Assembly (NCBI RefSeq): GCF_002252675.1
Contig: NZ_NQKY01000002.1
Span: 124,001 to 188,000 of the forward strand
DNA: 64,000 nt
Origin: Synechococcus sp. BO 8801
GTDB taxonomy: Bacteria; Cyanobacteriota; Cyanobacteriia; PCC-6307; Cyanobiaceae
Direction of reading: 5' to 3'
Part shown: piece after piece, positions 21,706-31,599 of the stretch
Position numbering within the stretch: position 1 is the first letter of the stretch
Layout: each line of letters begins with the position of its first letter
Notes under the pieces: generated by a model
Databases searched by the model: none
What the model was told of the DNA's origin: nothing
Seen by the model: only the letters and a program-made list of their open reading frames with translations
Program-made: the position numbers and the translations under genes

Positions 21706-22438
21706 GCGCCAGCGCGGCCAGCGCCGCCCTGGCCGCCTGCTGCTCCGCCTCCCGGCGGGAGCCGCCCCGCCCCTCACCGCTGAGGTCGGCCACCTCCACC
21801 CGGCATTCGAAGCGCTCCGGATCCCCGTGCACCCGGCTGCGCTCCTGGCTGCGGTAGATGGGCAGGCCCTTCCCCTGGCCCTGGCTCCATTCCTGCAGCA
21901 CCGACTTCCAGTTGTGGCGCGCGGGGTCGGCCAGCAGTTCGGCGGCGCTCAGCTGCCAGTGGGGGGCCAGCCAGCGCTGCACGGCCATCAGGCCGCCCTG
22001 GGGACCGCCCCCCACCGTATAGATGGCGCCCACCAGGGCCTCGGCGCATTCGGCCAGCACGGTGGAGCGGCCGGCCCGGTCGCCGGCAGCCATCGGCCCC
22101 ATCAGCAGCACCGGCTCCAGGGCGATGCTGCGGGCCAGCTCGCTCAGCCAGCGGTCGGACACCAGCTGGGCCCGCAGGGCGGAGGTGTCGCCCACGCTGA
22201 GGGAGGCATGCTCCCGGTGCAGGAACTCGGCGGCCGCCAGCCGCAGCACCGCGTCGCCGAGGAACTCCAGGCGGTCGTGGTGGCGGGGGAGGCCGGTGGA
22301 GCTGTGGGTGAGGGCCTCATCCAGGGTGTCGAGGGCGGCGTCCGCGGCGGCCGGATCCGGGGGCAGCAGGCCGGAGGGGGCGCCGAAGCCGAGGCTCTCC
22401 AGAAAGGCCAGGATCTGCTGGCGGCGCTGGGGAGTCAT
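21683..22438 (-). CDS. rnc: Ribonuclease III
   Basis: This 251-residue double-strand-specific endonuclease processes rRNA precursors and structured RNAs. The catalytic signature is HDRLEFLGDAVL, with a second acidic cluster LAECAEALVGAIY. The C-terminal dsRNA-binding domain has NWKSVLQEWSQG and ends in a SRREAEQQAARAALAAL helix. It lies about 20-25 nt downstream of the rnpB 3' end on the same strand, placing two RNA-processing enzymes in one transcription direction. Confidence 0.95.
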   Translation of the reverse strand: MTPQRRQQILAFLESLGFGAPSGLLPPDPAAADAALDTLDEALTHSSTGLPRHHDRLEFLGDAVLRLAAAEFLHREHASLSVGDTSALRAQLVSDRWLSELARSIALEPVLLMGPMAAGDRAGRSTVLAECAEALVGAIYTVGGGPQGGLMAVQRWLAPHWQLSAAELLADPARHNWKSVLQEWSQGQGKGLPIYRSQERSRVHGDPERFECRVEVADLSGEGRGGSRREAEQQAARAALAALALRPAPGC

Positions 22439-22459
22439 CGTGGGGCAAAAGGGGAAAGC

Positions 22460-22885
22460 AGGACGTAAGCCGGGTTCTGTTCTCCCCAGCCGGCGGCGGA
22501 CCGCCGGCTGGGGGGGTGATCATCTGTCTGGGACCGCCGTCACCGGCGGCCTCGAGCGGCGCATGGGAATCGGGACGGGGAAGATGGCCAACCGCTGTCC
22601 CTGGGCCTTGCTCCCAGCCGGGGTTTACCAAGCCGGCACCTCTCGATGCCGCTGGTGCGCTCTTACCGCACCTTTGCACCCTTGCCTGTGCGCCGGGCAA
22701 GCCCGGGCCATCGGCGGTGTGTTTCTGTGGCACTGTCCTCACGGTCACCCGCACTGGGCGTTACCCAGCAGGCCTGGCCATTGGGGAGCCCGGACTTTCC
22801 TCAACCGGCCGCGGCTGTGGCCCGAAGGCCGCACCGCACCGATCGCGATCACCTCGCCTGCTTTCCGGGGTCACTGTAGGCAGCG
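22460..22885 (-). ncRNA. rnpB: RNase P RNA
   Basis: On the minus strand the stretch has the conserved P4 5' half GAGGAAAGTCCGGGCTCCCC (about 22784-22803). The paired 3' core is also present, and the cyanobacterial 3' end CAGAACCCGGCTTACG lies at about 22455-22470. The gap has no protein gene and is rich in long GC helices. Ends are estimated from conserved motifs and are uncertain by about 10-20 nt. This is the catalytic RNA that trims tRNA 5' leaders. Confidence 0.93.
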
Positions 22886-22897
22886 ACCCCTTGGGCT

Positions 22898-23674
22898 TCA
22901 TGCCGCGCGGCCGCGGCGGCGGGGCTTGTTGCCGAACAGACCCAGCGCCTTGTCGAGCAGGGTCGGCCCGCCTTCCTTCCCCTGGCCGAAGGCGGCGAAG
23001 CCCCCCGCGAACAGCAGGGACTTGAGGGTGTTGTTGGCCGCTTCGCTGATGAAGCCCTGCAGACGCCTGGAGCGGGCCTGGTCGGTCTGGAAGGCGAGGG
23101 CGTTGAAGCGGGAATCCGCTTCGGCAACGATGAGCTCCTTGAACTTGGGGAACGGCTGGTCGAGCTTGGCCGGAAGATTGATGGGCTGGGGCAGTTGCCC
23201 GAGCAGGGCACGCAGCTCCTGCTCGTTGCCAGTGGCCTCGAGCTGCTTCTTGAATTTTCTCCAGCTCGCCTGTGTCCGGCCCTCCTCGCCCGATTTCTGC
23301 TGCAGCACCCGCATGCCGGCATAGAGCTGAATCGGGATGAGTGCGAGATAGAGAATCGCCACCCAGGTGCAGATGCCACGCAACAACTTCACGTTGGCGT
23401 GGATGGGTGGAGGCGAGACCGGCAGGGCACCGGCCGTGCAGACCAGCAGCGTGCCGATCAGAAGCGAGAACCCCCCCGCCGTGAGGGCGCCGGAGAACTG
23501 CAGTTGCCAGACCGGGTCCATCAGGCGCACCGGCAGGGAACTGAACACCAGCACGACCAGACCCAGGCCGATGGAGACAATGCCCACGACGGAGAAGGCA
23601 CGAGCGGCCTCCTTCCTGATGCGCACCTCACCGCTGTCCGAAGACCTGAGTTCCGTCGCATCCATTACGGGCAT
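22898..23674 (-). CDS. HpsJ-like conserved cyanobacterial membrane protein
   Basis: This 258-residue protein has three or four hydrophobic segments in the first 130 residues, then a long charged, coiled-coil-like region and a basic tail (NKPRRRGRAA). The layout resembles HpsJ-like proteins associated with hormogonium polysaccharide or cyanoexosortase systems; the match is by overall pattern and is moderate. It lies between rnpB and a gene for a probable PEP-CTERM protein, which would suit an envelope-sorting role. ATG 23674 is used; a few codons later another Met is available. Confidence 0.55.
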   Translation of the reverse strand: MPVMDATELRSSDSGEVRIRKEAARAFSVVGIVSIGLGLVVLVFSSLPVRLMDPVWQLQFSGALTAGGFSLLIGTLLVCTAGALPVSPPPIHANVKLLRGICTWVAILYLALIPIQLYAGMRVLQQKSGEEGRTQASWRKFKKQLEATGNEQELRALLGQLPQPINLPAKLDQPFPKFKELIVAEADSRFNALAFQTDQARSRRLQGFISEAANNTLKSLLFAGGFAAFGQGKEGGPTLLDKALGLFGNKPRRRGRAA

Positions 23675-23765
23675 TCTTCTGAAGGGAGGCCAAATCTACC
23701 GGCACGCCGACGTTTGTCAGGAGGAGCATCGCCTGCAGGAGCGATCACCAGGCTGGCAATCAGGC

Positions 23766-23794
23766 AAAAAAAAGCCCCCACCGAAGTGGAGGCG
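23766..23794 (-). terminator. Intrinsic terminator with UUCG loop after PEP-CTERM gene
   Basis: Read on the minus strand, an 8-bp stem (GCCTCCAC/GTGGGGGC, one G-U pair) is capped by a TTCG tetraloop and followed by eight T residues. It sits 25 nt past the stop of the gene at 23819-24589, a textbook Rho-independent terminator. Confidence 0.93.
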
Positions 23795-23818
23795 AAACAA
23801 ACGTTGACCCGATTGGGC

Positions 23819-24589
23819 TCAGACGGTCTGCTTGATGCGGCTGCGCAGCTTGCGGGAGAAACCGAAGGCTGCGGCTGCACCAAGGATGGGCAGCGGGCCG
23901 GGGACGGATTCGCCGTCGTCGAACTTCTGGGTCACGGTATCGGTGATCCCCTGGACAGCGTTGTTCGGGAGGTTGGCGACAACCAGCTTCGAGATGAAGT
24001 CAGCCGAGACTGGCTGAACGGCCACTCCGAAGGTCTTGGGACCATCGGTGGTCGTCAGGGGGCCACCGGCCTGGGAGGTGGTGATGAACAGGTCCTCGTC
24101 GTTGGTGGAGACATCCAGGGTCTTGGTCCAAGCCGGGATGGAGGTGCCGATGTTGGACGAAGTGGCCGACGTCGCAGCGCTTTCCAGTCTCTGACCGCTG
24201 TTGAGAGCGTCAAAGATGGTCATGGTGTAGCCATACTCATAGGTACCGGGCGTGAAGTCGCCGATGGCAGCCAGAGTGTGGTTGGTACCGTTGATCGTGA
24301 ACTGGAAGATGCTGGAGGCCAGCTTATTGCCGGTATCCTGGATCAGGCTGAAGCTGCTGTAGATCTTATCGCCGGCGATGCAGGCAAAGCTGCCGCTGAA
24401 GATCTGGGAACCCAGAGCAAAGCTGTTGCAAGCAGCGGGCTTGCTGCTGCCGTCGACGCCGCCGGGCCACTCGTTGCCGGAGGGCGCTCCGGCGGTCTGG
24501 GCTTGGACCGGGCTGACGGAAAGAAGAGAGGCGGCCAGGCTTGCGCTGAGCGCAGCCCCAAGGCCTATAGGCGATCTGAGCGAAAGCAT
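23819..24589 (-). CDS. Secreted protein with PEP-CTERM-like sorting tail
   Basis: This 256-residue protein has a clear signal peptide (hydrophobic 9-28, then SPVQAQ). The body is rich in Ser/Thr/Asn/Gly with little charge, as in exported adhesin-like proteins. The C-terminus has a VPGPLP motif near 229, a hydrophobic helix with alanines, then a basic RKLRSRIK tail. This tripartite end matches PEP-CTERM signals cleaved by exosortases (cyanoexosortase in this phylum). Function of the body is unknown. It has its own strong terminator and is separated from the downstream HpsJ-like gene by about 145 nt. Confidence 0.7.
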   Translation of the reverse strand: MLSLRSPIGLGAALSASLAASLLSVSPVQAQTAGAPSGNEWPGGVDGSSKPAACNSFALGSQIFSGSFACIAGDKIYSSFSLIQDTGNKLASSIFQFTINGTNHTLAAIGDFTPGTYEYGYTMTIFDALNSGQRLESAATSATSSNIGTSIPAWTKTLDVSTNDEDLFITTSQAGGPLTTTDGPKTFGVAVQPVSADFISKLVVANLPNNAVQGITDTVTQKFDDGESVPGPLPILGAAAAFGFSRKLRSRIKQTV

Positions 24590-24778
24590 GGTGGGTAGGA
24601 GGAGAGGAGTCGTACCGCCGAAATACTACCACCTCTCACCCGTTTCACAGAATTCCCGGGCCCTTGTCCAGGAACCCGCAAATCCCGGCCCGGCCCCTGG
24701 CGGTCGAAGCCAGGTGGCCACTGGGTTCTCTCGGGGCTTGCCGTGCCGGATCCCGACACCCTTCATAATTGGCCTCAA

Positions 24779-24852
<74 letters not shown>

Positions 24853-24894
24853 TTCCCCGGTCCGCCTAGATTTCCTTGAGCATTTCTTAAGGCC

Positions 24895-25146
24895 ATGGCT
24901 TCCCGTCCCCTGCTCTCCCCCTGGCTCGCCACCCCCGTCGCCTTCCTCGCCGGTGCGGCCGTCGCCTCGGGCGTGGCCGTGGCCCAGCAGCCCAACATGC
25001 AGAACGCCCTGAATGCGCTGTTCAGCGCCCGGTCGTCCCTGCAGATGGCCGCCCCCAACAAAGGTGGGCACCGCGACCGGGCGATCAACCTGGTGAACCA
25101 GGCGATCGCCGAGGTGGAGGCCGGCATCGCCTACGCCGGCAACTGA
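24895..25146 (+). CDS. Small secreted protein of unknown function
   Basis: This 83-residue protein has an N-terminal signal-type helix (about residues 10-30, ending SGVAVAQQ) and a predicted helical mature part with the pattern AINLVNQAIAEVEAGI. The start is ATG 24895 shortly after tRNA-Arg. I do not recognise a family. The size and pattern suggest a small periplasmic helical protein. No clear operon partner; the next gene begins 90 nt later. Confidence 0.6.
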   Translation: MASRPLLSPWLATPVAFLAGAAVASGVAVAQQPNMQNALNALFSARSSLQMAAPNKGGHRDRAINLVNQAIAEVEAGIAYAGN

Positions 25147-25235
25147 CGTCTGGCCTGGGCCGTAACGAGCGCTACCGCTGGTGGGCTTCCCAAAGCGGAC
25201 GCTCCCGCTAGCGTGTCGCCAGTCGTCAGCAGTGG

Positions 25236-25553
25236 ATGACCCAGCTTCACGACCTGCGCCTGCGGTTGCTGGTGCAACAGGAGAGCGAATCGATCGCCCA
25301 CAGCCACCCCGACGAACTCGATCTGTCGGTGGTCCAGGCCCGCTGCCTCTGCTGGCTTGCTTTGCTGGCCGATGCCCATGAGGAGCAGGCCGGCGATGCC
25401 GAGCGCCGCGGTGACGTCGAGCAGGCCATGGGCTGGTTCGCCGACTCGATGCGCCTGCGCGATGTGATTCAGGTGGTCAGTTCGATCGAGATTCCCCTGC
25501 CGCTGCTCCAGGAGGCGGGGGACCATCCCGATCAGGACCCGATGGCCGCCTGA
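25236..25553 (+). CDS. Hypothetical helical protein
   Basis: This 105-residue acidic protein is predicted mostly helical, without membrane segments or signal peptide. The middle part, RCLCWLALLADAHEEQAGDAERRGD followed by AMGWFADSMRLRDVI, reads like a short TPR-like or helix-hairpin protein, but no family was recognised. It is in the same direction as the flanking small genes. The codon pattern (third-position G/C) supports real coding. Confidence 0.55.
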   Translation: MTQLHDLRLRLLVQQESESIAHSHPDELDLSVVQARCLCWLALLADAHEEQAGDAERRGDVEQAMGWFADSMRLRDVIQVVSSIEIPLPLLQEAGDHPDQDPMAA

Positions 25554-25634
25554 TCGCTTCGGCTCCGGCGCTGCACTTTGCCCCGCTGCTCCCGGTCGGT
25601 GCCATGATGACCATTGAATGAAAGAAGGGACGCG

Positions 25635-26114
25635 GTGCCAGAAGAGCCCTGCCAATGTCCTGATTGCCAGCGGTTCTATCGGGAACACGACCGGCTGATC
25701 CGCGAAAATCCCAGCCTGCGTCAGCAGCAGGAGCTCAACTGGGCGGCGCTGCAGTCGTTCCGCACCCTCGCCGGCCGGGTGCTGGAGGAGCTCCAGAAGC
25801 AGCACGGCGACGGCGACACGCCCCCCACCCCCGCGGCCCCTGAAGCCGCCTCAGCCGACGCCAGCGCCGACGCACCCCCTGAAAACGAGGCGATCCAGCA
25901 GGCCATGGCCGATCTGGAGAACATCAACGCCCACCTTTTCTCCATCGAAGCACTGATGGAGCGCATCTTCGACGTGAGGGTGCCCGAGCCCGTGGAGCAG
26001 ACCTTCCGGGAAGTGGCCGGTGAACTGGCCCCCGACCCCCTCAACGCCGACCGGCTGCGTCTCAATCGTCTGTTGCATCAGACCCCCGACCTGCCCGATC
26101 ACCGGGGCGGCTGA
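25635..26114 (+). CDS. Hypothetical protein with N-terminal CxCxxC motif
   Basis: About 159 residues from a GTG at 25635, chosen for the AGAAGGGA ribosome-binding-like sequence just upstream; a TTG at 25614 would add seven residues. The N-terminus has CQCPDCQRFY, a possible metal-binding or redox motif. A low-complexity Pro/Ala/Asp linker (about 58-85) follows, then a helical C-terminal region. No family was recognised. It ends 27 nt before the converging glycogen phosphorylase gene. Confidence 0.6.
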   Translation: MPEEPCQCPDCQRFYREHDRLIRENPSLRQQQELNWAALQSFRTLAGRVLEELQKQHGDGDTPPTPAAPEAASADASADAPPENEAIQQAMADLENINAHLFSIEALMERIFDVRVPEPVEQTFREVAGELAPDPLNADRLRLNRLLHQTPDLPDHRGG

Positions 26115-26141
26115 CCCGCCCCGGCCAGTCTCAGGCCGCCC

Positions 26142-28703
<2,562 letters not shown>

Positions 28704-28864
28704 GGCGGTCGGCGCGCGGTGGTCCCTCGGGCACAGGTCTTGCCGTGCGTTCCCAGACCGTAGCGGTGGTTGCCATTCCCCTCGCCCGGCCTGTTGGGAG
28801 ATCAGCAACGGCACACGTGACCGGCGCCCACGCCCTTAGCGTCCGTTCGCCACAGATTTCGTTC

Positions 28865-30226
28865 ATGGTCGCGCCCAGCCTGCTGCTCGAGGTCGGCAGC
28901 ACCCAGATCGAGACGGTGGAAACCCTGCTGCAGGTGGGGCGCTATCTGGTTATCTTCCTGGCGGCCCGGACCCTGGCGGAGCTGATGGTGCGCCTGGGGC
29001 TGCCCACGATCCTCGGGGAACTGCTGGCGGGCGTTCTGGTCGGCGTCACCGGTCTGCACCTGATCCTGCCGCCGGACGTCCACGCCCAGCTCAACCAGGC
29101 CATGCTCGACCTGATCGGCGCCTGCGCCGGGGTCAGCCCGGAGGCGGTGGCCACGATCTACGCCGAGAGCTTCCCCTCCCTGGAGGCCACGTCCAAGCTG
29201 GGTCTCTACGCCCTGCTGTTCCTCACGGGCCTGGAGAGCGAACTCGACGAGCTGATGGCGGTGGGCCGGCAGGCCACCACCGTGGCCCTCACCGGTGTGG
29301 TGCTGCCCTTCGCCCTGGGCACGGCGGGGCTGTACCTCCTCTTCCATGTTCCCCTGTTTCCGGCGGTGTTCGCCGGCGCCTCGATGACCGCCACCAGCAT
29401 CGGCATCACCGCCAGCGTCTTCGGGGAACTCGGGTTCCTCCGCACCCGGGAAGGCCAGACCGTCATCGGTGCCGCCGTGCTTGATGACATCTTCGGCATC
29501 GTGATCCTGGCGGTGGTGGTGGCCCTCTCCGGTGACGGCGTGCTTTCGGCCGGTCCGATCCTGCAGTTGGTGCTGGCGGCGGCGGTGTTCGTGGCGGTGG
29601 CCCTGTTCCTCAGCCGCACGGCCGCCCCCGCCTTCGACTGGCTCCTCGATCGGCTCAAGGCTCCGGGGGAGGTGGCGGTGGCCGGTTTCGTGGTGCTGGG
29701 CCTGTGCTGCTTCGTCGCCGAGGCGATCGGCCTGGAGGCGGCCCTCGGGGCCTTCGCCGCCGGACTGATCCTCAGCGCCTCGAAGCACACCAAGGCGATC
29801 CAGCAGTCGGTGAAGCCCCTGGTGGCCCTGTTCGCCACGGTCTTCTTCGTGCTGATCGGCAGCTCCCTGGATCTGTCAGTGATGAATCCCCTCAATCCCG
29901 ACAACCGCGAAGGCCTGCTCGTCGCCCTGTTCCTGCTGGCGGTGGCCATCGCTGGCAAGGTGGCCGCCGGCTGGAGCTACCTCAGCAAGGAGAAGACCAA
30001 CCGGCTGGTGGTGGGCCTGGGGATGATGCCCCGCGGCGAGGTGGGCCTGATCTTCCTGGGCCTGGGCAGCCAGGCCGGCATCCTTTCGGCGCCCCTGGAG
30101 GCGGCCATCCTGCTGATGGTGATCGGCACCACCTTCCTGGCGCCCCTGCTGCTGCGGCTGGCGATCAGCGGTGTGGAGGTCCCCGCCGACCCCCCGGAGC
30201 CATCCCCTGCCGAGCAGGCCGCCTGA
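28865..30226 (+). CDS. CPA2-family cation/proton antiporter
   Basis: This 453-residue membrane protein has about twelve hydrophobic segments. The ion-binding DD pair is in VIGAAVLDDIFGIVIL, and an unwound-helix-like MTATSIGITA precedes it, as in the KefB/NapA/NhaS3 group. ATG 28865 is used; the frame extends upstream but through non-conserved, promoter-like sequence. Na+/H+ or K+/H+ exchange for pH and salt balance at the thylakoid or plasma membrane is expected; the exact ion is unknown. The gene after it converges. Confidence 0.88.
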   Translation: MVAPSLLLEVGSTQIETVETLLQVGRYLVIFLAARTLAELMVRLGLPTILGELLAGVLVGVTGLHLILPPDVHAQLNQAMLDLIGACAGVSPEAVATIYAESFPSLEATSKLGLYALLFLTGLESELDELMAVGRQATTVALTGVVLPFALGTAGLYLLFHVPLFPAVFAGASMTATSIGITASVFGELGFLRTREGQTVIGAAVLDDIFGIVILAVVVALSGDGVLSAGPILQLVLAAAVFVAVALFLSRTAAPAFDWLLDRLKAPGEVAVAGFVVLGLCCFVAEAIGLEAALGAFAAGLILSASKHTKAIQQSVKPLVALFATVFFVLIGSSLDLSVMNPLNPDNREGLLVALFLLAVAIAGKVAAGWSYLSKEKTNRLVVGLGMMPRGEVGLIFLGLGSQAGILSAPLEAAILLMVIGTTFLAPLLLRLAISGVEVPADPPEPSPAEQAA

Positions 30227-30239
30227 TCCCGGCCCCGCC

Positions 30240-30563
30240 TCAGCGCCGGCGCTCGTCGTCCCGTCCGGCCGCCAGGCCGATCGACAGGCCGCCCAGCACG
30301 GCGATCAGGCCCAGGCTGCCGGCCCAGCCCGGACCCAGGGCCCAGCTCAGCAGCAGTTCCACCACCAGGCCCACCGCCAGGGCCAGCAGCAGGCTGCCGC
30401 CCACCAGCACCAGCTGCTGCAGCCCCTCCTCCAGGGAAGCCTCCGCCAGGACCTTCTCCAGCCGGGCCAGGGGAATGCTCAGGGGCAGATAGAGGGCCAG
30501 GGCCCAGAGGGCGATCCCCGGCAGCAGCGGGCTCAGGTCGGAGAGGCTGAAGGCGTCGGACAT
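30240..30563 (-). CDS. Small conserved membrane protein
   Basis: This 107-residue protein from ATG 30563 has three hydrophobic stretches: near residues 10-30, about 45-65, and 75-98, ending in a charged RDDERRR. The middle has an IPLARLEKVLAEASLEEGLQQL amphipathic segment. No catalytic motif or named family was recognised. Upstream residues to 30626 are not membrane-like and are left out. It diverges from the alpha/beta hydrolase gene with about 78 nt between. Confidence 0.65.
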   Translation of the reverse strand: MSDAFSLSDLSPLLPGIALWALALYLPLSIPLARLEKVLAEASLEEGLQQLVLVGGSLLLALAVGLVVELLLSWALGPGWAGSLGLIAVLGGLSIGLAAGRDDERRR

Positions 30564-30641
30564 GGCGGCAGGCGCAGGGGGCAGGGCCGCGCACTGGCCG
30601 CGCTTCCTAGCATCGTCTCTCATCACGCCACCGCTGCGTCC

Positions 30642-31547
30642 ATGGCTTCGTCACCCGAGACCCCCTGGCAGTTCCTGGGCCATCGGGTGCACGCCATTCA
30701 CTCGGCTCCGGAGCAGCCCACCGGACCGGCGATCCTGCTGGTGCATGGCTTCGGCGCCTCCACCGACCACTGGCGCTTCAACATCCCCGTGCTGGCCCTC
30801 ACCCATGAGGTCCATGCCATCGATCTGCTCGGCTTCGGCCGCAGCGCCAAACCCGCCGGCCTCACCTACGGCGGCGCCCTCTGGCGCGACCAGCTCTGCG
30901 CCTATGTGGCGGAGCGGATCGGTCGGCCCACGGTGCTGGTGGGCAACTCCCTCGGCGGTTTCGCCGCCCTCGCCGCCGGTGCCGCCCTGGGCGATCAGGC
31001 CGCCGGCGTGGCCCTGCTGAATGCGGCCGGCCCCTTCAGCGACGAGCAGGAGCCGCCGCGGGGCTGGGGGGCCATCGCCCGCCGCACCATCGGCGCGGCC
31101 CTGCTGCGCAGCCCGGTGCTGCAGCGCCTGCTGTTCGAGAACATGCGCCGGCCCGCCACCGTGCGCCGCACCCTCAATCAGGTGTACATCGACCGCACCA
31201 ACGTCGATGACGCCCTGGTGGAGGCGATCCTGCGGCCCTCCCGGGACCCCGGCGCCTTCGGCGTCTTCCGCACCGTCTTCGACATCCCCCGCGGCCAGCC
31301 CCTCGACGAACTGTTCGCCGACCTCAGCGCCCCGCTGCTGCTGCTCTGGGGCATCCGGGACCCCTGGATCAACGCCGCCGGCCGCCGGGCCAGCTTCCAG
31401 CGGCATGCCCCCGCCCGCACCACCGAAGTGGTGCTCGAGGCCGGCCACTGCCCCCACGATGAGGTGCCCGATCAGGTCAACCGGGCCCTGCTGGAGTGGC
31501 TGACGGGTCTGGTGGAAAGCCCGGTTCCCGCGCTGACCGCCGGCTGA
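30642..31547 (+). CDS. Alpha/beta-fold hydrolase
   Basis: This 301-residue protein has the alpha/beta hydrolase order: oxyanion LVHGFGAS (about 35-42), IDLLGFGRSAKP, nucleophile elbow VGNSLGGFAAL, an acidic residue region WGIRDPWIN, and catalytic His in AGHCPHDEVPDQV. ATG 30642 begins MASSPETPWQF. Cyanobacteria carry several such esterases or haloperoxidase-like hydrolases of unsettled substrate. It is followed after about 50 nt by the acyltransferase pair. Confidence 0.87.
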   Translation: MASSPETPWQFLGHRVHAIHSAPEQPTGPAILLVHGFGASTDHWRFNIPVLALTHEVHAIDLLGFGRSAKPAGLTYGGALWRDQLCAYVAERIGRPTVLVGNSLGGFAALAAGAALGDQAAGVALLNAAGPFSDEQEPPRGWGAIARRTIGAALLRSPVLQRLLFENMRRPATVRRTLNQVYIDRTNVDDALVEAILRPSRDPGAFGVFRTVFDIPRGQPLDELFADLSAPLLLLWGIRDPWINAAGRRASFQRHAPARTTEVVLEAGHCPHDEVPDQVNRALLEWLTGLVESPVPALTAG

Positions 31548-31599
31548 ACCCGGCGACGGCTCCCGGTCGGTACATTTCCCACCACACAGGGGGGCCGAG

